NCBI RefSeq assembly: GCF_003313505.1
Contig: NZ_QMHO01000010.1
Coordinates: 62,001-126,000 of the forward strand
Length of the DNA: 64,000 nt
Origin: Pedobacter nanyangensis
Lineage (GTDB): Bacteria > Bacteroidota > Bacteroidia > Sphingobacteriales > Sphingobacteriaceae
Direction: 5' to 3'
Shown here in pieces: positions 25,213 to 33,554 of the stretch. The notes under the pieces were generated by a model that was not told where the DNA came from, did no database searches, and saw only the letters and a list, made by a program, of their open reading frames with translations. Position 1 is the first letter of the stretch, and each line of letters begins with the position of its first letter. Position numbers and translations under genes: made by a program.

Positions 25213-26880
25213 TTAATTACTTGTTACTCTACCATTTTGAAGATGTAGCTCTTGGTCTGCTATATTCATAATCTCACTAGCATCCGACACGATAATTACC
25301 GTTGCTTTCTTCTTAATTTCTTGTAAGTATTCGATCATCTTCAACTTAAATTCAGCATTCATACCATCTAATGGATCTTCTAAAAGTAGTAAACGATGAT
25401 TGCCCAAAAGTGCTCTCAACAACAATATTTTCTTTTTCGAACTAAATGAAATTTCGGTATCTGTCTCACTTAGTTCAGTATAAAATCCATTGGTAAATTG
25501 ACTTGATAAATGTTCTATGCCAATCAATTCTGATAATTCTAGGATATCTTCAGCATTTACATCGTGTCTACCTAATAAAATATTGTCTTGCAGTGTACCT
25601 TTAATAATCTGCATATCTTCCATATAAAGACCTATCAAGTTCCTTAATGATATTTTATCGAGGTTTTTTAATGGAACCTTATCAAAAAGAATTGCACCAG
25701 ATGTAGGATCGTAAAATCCTGCCATCATATTTAGAAGCAGTGATTTACCAGCGCCCAATTTACCAGATATCACCGTGATAGTATTGGCTTGGATGTCGAA
25801 ATTTAAACCCGACAAAATTGGTTTATTATCGTTGAATGAAAAACTGACATCTTTAAAACCCACTTCCATACCACTACTTTTTTGCTCCAACACAATATCT
25901 GCGTTATGCTCGTCGGTAAGTTCTGTCACCTTTTCCAGTTTCACCAACGATGCAATGACATCATAATAACTTTCTAAGCTTTTGATCAGCTTTTCAACGG
26001 CGGTCATCATAGTGAGCACCACAATTTCTGTAGCAATAAAAGCACCGATATTGAGTTGCTGGGTAACAAGCAAATACGTTCCAATGGCAAGCATCACCAA
26101 TGTCATAATTACCTTAAAGCCAATAATTGCCTTGTATTGAAATTCCAACACCTTAAAATGCGAAGTACGATGATCTAAATATTTCACCACTCGCTCATCG
26201 GTACCAGCAAGGTGAAGTTCGGTTTTCGAATTAATTTTGAAGGTTTTGATGGCTCCAGCAATATCTTCCAGCCAAGAAGCAACCTCATATTTTTTATCAC
26301 TTTCTTCTACGCTCGACTGAATTCCCGAATCCATTGTGTAACGAAAAATAAGTACTACAATGATGATTACAATACCACCAAAAACTAAAAACCAAGGGTG
26401 ATAGAAAGAAAGCAGAAGTATTCCAAAAACAATTTGAATAAGCGCAGTTGGAATTTCGAGCAATATCTTTGAAATTCCCTTTTGCAGATTTGGCGCTTCG
26501 AAGAAACGGTTCACCAGCTCTGGCAAATAGTATTTTTTAGTGGCCGATAAATTGATATTCGGGAGCTTTTCCGCAAAGGCAATAGCGTATTCTACAAAGA
26601 TTTTCTGCTGAATTTTCTCAATAATCTGCATCACCTTAATTCTGAAAAAACCAGCTAAAAAAGTACCTAACACCACAAAACCAATCAGTAAATACAGTGA
26701 TGTAACCATCGTAGCCCCCATTACAAAGCTTACAATTGCCTGTATGCCCAAGGGGATACTTAATTGCACCAAGCCACTTAATATGGCATAAACATAAATA
26801 GCAGTTACATCTTTCTTTTCTTTGGTGATGTATTTAAATAACGCCTTACTACTTTTTGTATAATCTTGATTTTGTGCCAT
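25213..26880 (-). CDS. ABC-type transporter (permease plus ATP-binding domain) with degenerate ATPase motifs
   Basis: 555 aa. Residues about 25-300 form a six-helix exporter membrane domain; residues about 335-555 an ABC domain. Walker A is intact (SGKLGAGKS). The signature LSGGQ is replaced by a stretch reading ISFSSKKK, Walker B reads LLLLEDPLDG with the order of the acidic pair swapped (ED instead of DE), and the H-loop His is replaced (VIIVSDASE). ATP binding is likely, normal hydrolysis doubtful. There is no N-terminal peptidase domain. It sits 1 bp from the TetR gene and 18 bp before the HlyD gene, so it acts with them in export. Confidence 0.88.
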   Translation of the reverse strand: MAQNQDYTKSSKALFKYITKEKKDVTAIYVYAILSGLVQLSIPLGIQAIVSFVMGATMVTSLYLLIGFVVLGTFLAGFFRIKVMQIIEKIQQKIFVEYAIAFAEKLPNINLSATKKYYLPELVNRFFEAPNLQKGISKILLEIPTALIQIVFGILLLSFYHPWFLVFGGIVIIIVVLIFRYTMDSGIQSSVEESDKKYEVASWLEDIAGAIKTFKINSKTELHLAGTDERVVKYLDHRTSHFKVLEFQYKAIIGFKVIMTLVMLAIGTYLLVTQQLNIGAFIATEIVVLTMMTAVEKLIKSLESYYDVIASLVKLEKVTELTDEHNADIVLEQKSSGMEVGFKDVSFSFNDNKPILSGLNFDIQANTITVISGKLGAGKSLLLNMMAGFYDPTSGAILFDKVPLKNLDKISLRNLIGLYMEDMQIIKGTLQDNILLGRHDVNAEDILELSELIGIEHLSSQFTNGFYTELSETDTEISFSSKKKILLLRALLGNHRLLLLEDPLDGMNAEFKLKMIEYLQEIKKKATVIIVSDASEIMNIADQELHLQNGRVTSN

Positions 26881-26881
26881 A

Positions 26882-27556
26882 TTATTTAATTACTGAGAAA
26901 GCCAATACATTTAGATAGGCCAACACATAGTTTTTATGCTGCGTTCTACTTTTATTGTCTGTAAGTTTAGGTAAATGTTCACTAAAAAACTGTTGATCGT
27001 GTGCCGTTTCCATCAACGTGCTAGACAACGATTTGGGATAAGCAAATTTCGGGTTGATTTCCAAAACGATCTCCCCTATAAATTGGCACAAACTCTTAAG
27101 CGGATTAAACACAAACTCCTTGTTAATTTCATCCACTTCTTTTACCAAGTAAGATTTACTGCTTTCTGATATCACAATACGATGCAGTTTCTGTAAATCA
27201 TACTCTTGTATTTCTGAACTGTAGCCATCACTGTGCGTAATAATTTCTAAGATCAGCTTAAGTTTTGCAGTACTATCAGTTATTTGCTGCAAACGCATTT
27301 TTGCCACAAATTCTAAATAGTTCCAGTACCAATTAAGGATATAAGTCAGCAGCTTGTGTTTAGAAGAAAAATAACGGTAAATGGTTGCCTCGGTACACTC
27401 AACCTTTTGCGCTAATTTCTTAAAAGTAAACTGTTCAAACCCTATCTCATAAACTAAATTAATGGCATTTTTTATAATAGACTTTCCTATCTCCGAACTC
27501 TCGGGATTTCGCAAGTACAAATGTTCGTTTATCCTAAATTTCAACAAAAACTCCAT
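26882..27556 (-). CDS. TetR/AcrR-family transcriptional regulator
   Basis: 224 aa. The N-terminal DNA-binding domain contains FTFKKLAQKVECTEATIYRYFSSK (helices 2-3 of the HTH). The rest is an all-helical ligand and dimer domain without a recognised subfamily. It is the first gene of the ABC export operon, with a 1-bp gap to the ABC gene, so it probably autoregulates the operon in response to the exported compound or an envelope signal. Confidence 0.88.
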   Translation of the reverse strand: MEFLLKFRINEHLYLRNPESSEIGKSIIKNAINLVYEIGFEQFTFKKLAQKVECTEATIYRYFSSKHKLLTYILNWYWNYLEFVAKMRLQQITDSTAKLKLILEIITHSDGYSSEIQEYDLQKLHRIVISESSKSYLVKEVDEINKEFVFNPLKSLCQFIGEIVLEINPKFAYPKSLSSTLMETAHDQQFFSEHLPKLTDNKSRTQHKNYVLAYLNVLAFSVIK

Positions 27557-27746
27557 AACAATATTATTTTACATCTGCAAAAATAAAATATATGCTGTAT
27601 AACAATTAAGTAAAACAACAAAAAATATAGTAAATACAAATTTAATATATTTTTTTTAAATAAAAATAATAGTAATACTATAAAAAATATGTTTACTAAC
27701 TATAAACGGAAATGCCGAACACCGTATTAAAAAGTAGGCTACAACA

Positions 27747-28275
27747 ATGAAAAAATTATGTGTATTACTAACAACTATTTGCATAGCATTCTGTGCTGCC
27801 AACGAAACACCTCCAATGAGCAAAAAAGCAGTATTAAAACAGAAATGAAACGAGTGATAGAATAGTTGGGGCCTAGGCTATTTTGAAGAAGGGGCTCAAA
27901 GCATCATAACTTACGACGAAGTAAATAAAACGCAGCAAGCGTGGTGCGAGGCTCTTGTGAAAATTGGACAAATCAAAAAAAGCAGGAGATGATAAAAACT
28001 TAGCAAATCAAGTGATTTCTGATACAGACACTAGCATTATGACGACGTATTTTTTTTTTAAAACTAACGTTAGCTTTTGGACGACAAACATTTAGTAACA
28101 GCAAGAAACGAGCTTTACCTTACTTTGTAAGCTCTATTTACGACGAGGAATGTTTGGGTTACCGACGAGAGTAGCAAAGAGTTAATTGCAGGCAAAACGT
28201 CAGTATTTAAAAAGGGAAAGACGGCAAATTGCGAATTATTCCTTATAATTCTGAACTACCATTTACACCTAATTA
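27747..28275 (+). pseudogene. Decayed gene for a small exported protein
   Basis: The front is an intact signal peptide frame (MKKLCVLLTTICIAFCAANE) that stops after 33 codons. Three further blocks in other frames are protein-like: SIITYDEVNKTQQAWCEALVKIG; KAGDDKNLANQVIS (after a +1 shift near 27977); and LAFGRQTFSNSKKRALPYFV, then KELIAGKTSVFKKG. Together they resemble a family of about 170-200 aa exported proteins (often misannotated as phosphoribosyl-AMP cyclohydrolase) with a QxAWxxALVEI...FKPTLA...FRNTKxGALAYFV pattern. At least three frameshifts or stops disable it. The remaining gap 28276-28450 shows nothing. Confidence 0.6.
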
Positions 28276-28450
28276 AAGTTTAACAAATAAAAACATTTTT
28301 AGAAACCGTTTAAAAATGGAATAAATATTTAACAGGTTGAGTTTTCCGATACATCGGAACAAGTTCAAGCACACCAAACTCTAGCGGGTCGCTGTAGGCG
28401 TGTGTCACCACCCGCCTAAGGATTTTACTCGAAAAAAATTAAATGATTTC

Positions 28451-30346
28451 TTAATGAAGAAGCATATTTCTACTATAAATATGATATTCTCCTGGGGCTA
28501 TCGTTTGGCTATATGTATTTGACGATAGATTCAATGTACCGCCTTTTATATCATACCAATTTCCGGCACCAAAATCAATAACAGCTGTTTGTGCGGCTAC
28601 ATCAAAATTACCTACTACAACTACTGTGTTGTTGGCATCTGTAAGCTTAATGTATTTAATTGCTTTTGAAAAATCGTAGGTAAAATTGGCACTTTTAAAT
28701 ACACTGTTTTTCTGCTTCATCTTAATGAACCTAGCAAAGGCATTATAAAGTGCTTTTCTATTACTGTCGCCAAAATACTCCCAACGTATGGGTTTATCGC
28801 CAGTACGTCCATTAAAATCTATGTTTACATCGTAACCTAACTCTCCAAACTGCCAAAGCATTTTAGGACCGGGCATCGAAAATAGAAATGCAGCCGCCAT
28901 CTCGTTCCGTTTAAGCGAAGTTGGTAAGTTGCTTTTAATGATATAACTGCCATTTGCATTGCCATACATCAAATTCTTATAGGTTAATCGTTCTTCATCA
29001 TGGCTTTCGGCGTAGCTAATTAAGCCGTCGGCAGATGTAAAACCGTGTGTGCCAAACACCCCTCTAGAAAAATCGGACGAAGTTAGCCAGCCCATCGTTG
29101 CTTCGTTCATGGAATGATTAAGATTGTTCCACATCATTAAACCTTTGTTTGCATAGGCACGCTCTTCGGAATCATCTGCAAATAATTCTAGGATGATATA
29201 AAAATTAGGGTCGATGTTTTTCATTGTTGCTACATAATCGTCCCAGATAGCTACTCTACCGGCGTCAAATGCAGAGAAACCTCCATCATCATTGCTCTGT
29301 TTTTGAGTAAAGCCCTTAGCCAAATCGAACCTAAAGCCATCCACTTTATATTCTTGCATCCAAAACTTAAGCACATTTTTAGAAAAGGCTCTGGTAGCAC
29401 CACTTTCGTGATTAAAATCGTAACCTACATTGTACGGATGTTTGGCATCAACATTATACCAAGGGTTGTTAACCGTTGGCTTATTGCCATCAAAATAAAG
29501 CTGTACCATGGGCGACTGACTGAACGAATGGTTAAGCACTATGTCTAAAATCACGGCAATTCCTCTGCCATGGCACTCATCAATAAATTTCTTCAAATCA
29601 TTTTTTGGGCCGTAGTATTTATCGGGAGCAAAATAAAAGGATGGGTTATAACCCCAGCTCAAATTACCTTCAAATTCGTTAACGGGTAACAACTCAATAG
29701 CATTAATCCCTAAATCAACCAGATAATCTAGTTTTTGAATAGTTGAATTATAAGTATGTCCATTGGTGAAATCTCTAATCAGTAACTCGTAAATTACCAA
29801 ATCGCTTTTCGCCGGACGAACAAAATTATTGTTTTTCCAAGTATAGCTAGGCTGATTAGCTTGCATAACGCTGACAATTCCGGTAGTTTTACCTGTTGGA
29901 TAAGCCTTTAAATTGGGATATGTGGCTGCTGTGATGTAGGGGTCGTTAACAGGATCTAAAATCTTTTCGCAATAAGGGTCTGCAATTCTCAGGTTGTCAT
30001 CCACCAAAAACTGATAGCTGTATTCTAAGTTCGGATCTATGTTATCAACCTTAATCCAGAAGTAATTACCATCAGGAGTTTTGGTCATTTTAGCTGCAGT
30101 TGCCGACCAATTATTAAAATCGCCCATTAAGCTCACTGCGTTTTTCCCTGGTGCATACAGTACAAAAATTGCCGATGTACCGCCGTTTGTAAATACTACA
30201 CCCTCTTTAGCGCCTGCTGGCAATTCTGTTGAAACAGGTGGAAGAACCGGAGGCGGCGTTGGTGTAGGCTCTTCTCCTACGTTACTTTTTTTACAAGAAA
30301 AACTTAAACAGGCACTTAAAAACAGTAATAAAAAATATCTTTTCAT
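28451..30346 (-). CDS. GH13 alpha-amylase-family lipoprotein with N-terminal starch-binding-like domain
   Basis: 631 aa from the ATG at 30344-30346; a frame extension to 30367 lacks a signal sequence. Lipobox LSFSC places it in a membrane, probably on the outer surface or periplasmic face. Residues about 45-130 are a CBM48/E-set domain (LMGDFNNW). The catalytic barrel follows, with VILDIVLNHS, the nucleophile in GFRFDLAKG, the acid/base Glu in IILELFADD, and ESHDEERL. It is expected to cut alpha-1,4-glucans (amylase or neopullulanase activity). It is the last gene of the maltodextrin locus, 43 bp after the MFS transporter. Confidence 0.92.
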   Translation of the reverse strand: MKRYFLLLFLSACLSFSCKKSNVGEEPTPTPPPVLPPVSTELPAGAKEGVVFTNGGTSAIFVLYAPGKNAVSLMGDFNNWSATAAKMTKTPDGNYFWIKVDNIDPNLEYSYQFLVDDNLRIADPYCEKILDPVNDPYITAATYPNLKAYPTGKTTGIVSVMQANQPSYTWKNNNFVRPAKSDLVIYELLIRDFTNGHTYNSTIQKLDYLVDLGINAIELLPVNEFEGNLSWGYNPSFYFAPDKYYGPKNDLKKFIDECHGRGIAVILDIVLNHSFSQSPMVQLYFDGNKPTVNNPWYNVDAKHPYNVGYDFNHESGATRAFSKNVLKFWMQEYKVDGFRFDLAKGFTQKQSNDDGGFSAFDAGRVAIWDDYVATMKNIDPNFYIILELFADDSEERAYANKGLMMWNNLNHSMNEATMGWLTSSDFSRGVFGTHGFTSADGLISYAESHDEERLTYKNLMYGNANGSYIIKSNLPTSLKRNEMAAAFLFSMPGPKMLWQFGELGYDVNIDFNGRTGDKPIRWEYFGDSNRKALYNAFARFIKMKQKNSVFKSANFTYDFSKAIKYIKLTDANNTVVVVGNFDVAAQTAVIDFGAGNWYDIKGGTLNLSSNTYSQTIAPGEYHIYSRNMLLH

Positions 30347-30389
30347 ATCATCTAATTCGGCTTCCATCAGGGATGGAACATATATACTC

Positions 30390-31757
30390 TTAAACGCTTC
30401 GATGTTCTTCTACCGCAAGTTCTGCGGCTAATTGGTCATTCGCCTTTCGTTCATCCTTCACCAAAAAATAACAGATTACGGCTGCAAAAATCATTAATCC
30501 GCCGCCCAACTGTACCGCTAAAAGCCTATCATTGTTCAGTACGTGGCGCATTAACCAACCAAAACCTAAAGAGGCAATTATCTCTGGCAACACAATGAAA
30601 AAATTAAAGATGCCCATGTAAATTCCAATTTTCGCTTTTGGCAAGTGGCCACTAATCATGGCATAAGGCATAGATAAAATGCTTGCCCAAGCAATTCCGA
30701 TACCCGTCATACATAGATAAAGCATATTTTTATCGTGCACCCAAGCTACGCTTATTAAGCCTAGGGCACCACAAAGCAAACAAAGTGAGTGTGTAGCCTT
30801 TCTACCTAAGGCATCAGCAATTTTGGGTAGTACCAATGCAAATAAAAAGGTAACTACGCTGTAAAACGCTAACGTTAGACTTCCAAAATCGGCGCCAGCA
30901 GCGTATACCGGATCACTAGCATCTTTGCCGCCAAATACATTTACGGCTACGGCGGTGGTATAGTAGAACCACATTAAGAACAAGCCCGGCCAAGTGAAAA
31001 ACTGTACTAACGAAATTACCTTCATTTGCTTCGGCATATTGCCAACAGCGGCAATCATTTCCGAAATTCCACCAAAAAAACCTGCGCCCTTTTTATTTTC
31101 AGCTAATTCTTCTTCCGTTGGCGGATACTCTTTACTGGTAAGTACCGTGTACAGTACAGCTGAGAAGAAAAAGAACGCTCCTAGATAAAAAGAATATTTT
31201 ACGTTTTGAGGAACGCCACCAAAGGCAGCAACGTTACTTACTTTAAACCAATTGTTAAATATCCAAGGTAAGGCCGATGCAATACTTCCGCCTAAACCAA
31301 TCATCATACTTTGCATCACAAAACCACGATTGATTTGACTGTCCGGAAGTTTATCAGCCACAAAAGCTCTAAACGGCTCCATTGACACGTTACCAAATAC
31401 GTCTAATATCCACAATAAACTTGCAGCCATCCACAAGGCACTGCTATGTGGCATAAAAATTAAAGCAACAGAACTAATCAACGCCCCTATGAAAAAATAA
31501 GGCCTTCTTCGGCCCCAAGTAGGATGCCATGTGCGATCGCTCAGGTAACCAATAATTGGCTGCACAATCAAGCCCGTTAACGGTGCTGCCAAAAACAGCA
31601 AAGGCACATCATCGGCATTGGCACCTAAATTTTCATAAATACGGCCCATATTGGCACGTTGCAAATCCCATCCAAACTGTATCCCAAAAAAACCAACACT
31701 CATGTTGATGATTTGAGAAATGCTTAGTGCAGGTTTGATATCTTTTTTAGGATTCAT
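30390..31757 (-). CDS. MFS sugar transporter, probable maltose/oligosaccharide importer
   Basis: 455 aa with 12 hydrophobic helices. Helix 1 (MSVGFFGIQFGWDLQRANMGRI region) and YLSDRTWHPTWGRRRPYFFIG, the motif A loop, are typical of the GPH/SLC45-like branch of the major facilitator superfamily, which carries maltose, sucrose and related disaccharides by cation symport. It sits between two GH13 genes in the maltodextrin locus (26 bp after the upstream one). It should move maltose released in the periplasm into the cytosol, where the phosphorylase acts. Substrate identity is inferred from context. Confidence 0.9.
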   Translation of the reverse strand: MNPKKDIKPALSISQIINMSVGFFGIQFGWDLQRANMGRIYENLGANADDVPLLFLAAPLTGLIVQPIIGYLSDRTWHPTWGRRRPYFFIGALISSVALIFMPHSSALWMAASLLWILDVFGNVSMEPFRAFVADKLPDSQINRGFVMQSMMIGLGGSIASALPWIFNNWFKVSNVAAFGGVPQNVKYSFYLGAFFFFSAVLYTVLTSKEYPPTEEELAENKKGAGFFGGISEMIAAVGNMPKQMKVISLVQFFTWPGLFLMWFYYTTAVAVNVFGGKDASDPVYAAGADFGSLTLAFYSVVTFLFALVLPKIADALGRKATHSLCLLCGALGLISVAWVHDKNMLYLCMTGIGIAWASILSMPYAMISGHLPKAKIGIYMGIFNFFIVLPEIIASLGFGWLMRHVLNNDRLLAVQLGGGLMIFAAVICYFLVKDERKANDQLAAELAVEEHRSV

Positions 31758-31783
31758 AAAAGGTTAAAATTTGGTTAGTTCGG

Positions 31784-33544
31784 TTAAAACTGAATGATTT
31801 GTGCCGATGAAGGCGCTATTTTCAAAGTAATATTATTCTTTTCTAAAATTATTGGGTTACCCGATAACAACTCTTTGGCTTTAGCGATTCCTTCTTTTTT
31901 GATGAATTGCGCCGGAATATTTATGGCTGTCTCTACATTTTGCGTACGACTAAAGTTTGCTACTACTAAAATACGCTGCTTATTGCTATGCCTAATGTAA
32001 GCATAAGCTTTTGGAAATTCGGTTAAAGGAAATTCGGTTATTGCGCCGTTCGTGACAGCATCACTAGTTGCCCTAATCGTAGTTAACTTCTTATAAAACT
32101 CTCGAATTTGCTGCTCTTGAACAGTAAGTTTTGCACTATCGAATTTACCTCCGTTTAACCAGCGCTGATGGTTGGGAACACCCCAATAATCGAAAATAGT
32201 GGTACGGTTATCATCGCCACCAAAACCTTCGGCAGCCGCACCTGGCTCGCCTACTTCTTGCCCAAAATACAGCATCAGCGGTCCTTTCCCTAATGTGGCG
32301 GAAATAACCATTGCCGGAAAGGCCAATTTCGCATCACCCGCAAAACCTTTGGATGCAATACGTTCCTCATCGTGGTTTTCTAAAAACCGTAACATTTGAT
32401 TGTCGAAACCCTTGCTTTCCGTTTGCCAAACATGCTGAATTTCTTTAATATTGGCAGAAGCTTCATCTTTAACGAAACGTTTTAAACCATCGTACAAGCC
32501 CACTTTATCATACAAATAATCGAACTTGCCTTCATTTACGTATTGGGCATAGGCCTTTGGATTGTAGGCTTCGCCTATAAATATCAGTTTTGAATTTACC
32601 TTTTTTACTTCAGGTATTACCCAGCTCCAAAATTCTACCGGCACCATTTCTGCAACATCGCACCTAAAACCATCTACTCCTTTTTTTGCCCAATACACCA
32701 AAATATCTTTCATTTTTAACCAAACTGGTGGCGTTGGCTGTAGATGTTTGATTTCCTTTCCGTTTCTAAACTCTACGCCGTAGTTTAGTTTCACGGTTTC
32801 GTACCAATCGTTTACTGATGGCTGAGCTGCAAACACATTGTTGCCCGTTGCCTTTGCCGGGCTTTCTGCAAACTTACCGTCTTGCAATGTAGCCAAAGCA
32901 CCACTTGATTTTGAATTTGCAGGAACTACAAAATCCTCGGATGGCAGATAGTAAAAATCATTAGTTGCGCTATAAGTAACAGCCTTATTATCTTTTGCGC
33001 CGAAATCTTCTACACCTTCTGGCTTAGCGGTAGACTTATAATTTCTGTCTACATGATTGGGCACAAAATCAATTAATACCTTTAATCCTTTATCATGCGT
33101 ACGCTTAATCAACGCCTCAAACTCTTGCATGCGCTTGTTCACGTCAACTGCCAAATCAGGATCAACATCGTAATAATCTCTAATCGCATAAGGTGATCCA
33201 GCTCTGCCTTTAACTACATCGGCATCGCCAGTAGCAATACCAAACTGACTGTAATCGGTTAGGCTTGCGTGGGCAATTATGCCCGTGTACCATACGTAAT
33301 CTACATTCAGCTCCTTTAATCCATCAAATGCTTTGTCATTAATGTCATTAAACTTGCCACAACCGTTTTCGGCTATGGTACCAAAAGGCTTGTTGGTGAT
33401 ATTAGCATTACCAAATAAGCGTGGCAAGAGTTGATAAATAATGATATTATCCTTCTTGTCCGCAGGTTGCAATTGTTGATTTTCTATACAAGATATCATC
33501 AATAAAACTAAAAAAACTAAAGTAAAACCGAATTTCGTATTCAT
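31784..33544 (-). CDS. GH13 alpha-amylase-family lipoprotein
   Basis: 586 aa with lipobox MISC near residue 19. The barrel motifs are LIDFVPNHV, the nucleophile in GFRCDVAEM, the acid/base in LIFIGEAYN, and RFLENHDEER. A large insertion (about residues 180-270) precedes the nucleophile, as in some GH13 trans-acting or oligosaccharide-specific enzymes. It lies 10 bp after the GH65 gene and 26 bp before the MFS transporter, in the same operon. Exact bond specificity is not readable by eye. Confidence 0.92.
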   Translation of the reverse strand: MNTKFGFTLVFLVLLMISCIENQQLQPADKKDNIIIYQLLPRLFGNANITNKPFGTIAENGCGKFNDINDKAFDGLKELNVDYVWYTGIIAHASLTDYSQFGIATGDADVVKGRAGSPYAIRDYYDVDPDLAVDVNKRMQEFEALIKRTHDKGLKVLIDFVPNHVDRNYKSTAKPEGVEDFGAKDNKAVTYSATNDFYYLPSEDFVVPANSKSSGALATLQDGKFAESPAKATGNNVFAAQPSVNDWYETVKLNYGVEFRNGKEIKHLQPTPPVWLKMKDILVYWAKKGVDGFRCDVAEMVPVEFWSWVIPEVKKVNSKLIFIGEAYNPKAYAQYVNEGKFDYLYDKVGLYDGLKRFVKDEASANIKEIQHVWQTESKGFDNQMLRFLENHDEERIASKGFAGDAKLAFPAMVISATLGKGPLMLYFGQEVGEPGAAAEGFGGDDNRTTIFDYWGVPNHQRWLNGGKFDSAKLTVQEQQIREFYKKLTTIRATSDAVTNGAITEFPLTEFPKAYAYIRHSNKQRILVVANFSRTQNVETAINIPAQFIKKEGIAKAKELLSGNPIILEKNNITLKIAPSSAQIIQF

Positions 33545-33554
33545 TTTAAAAGTT

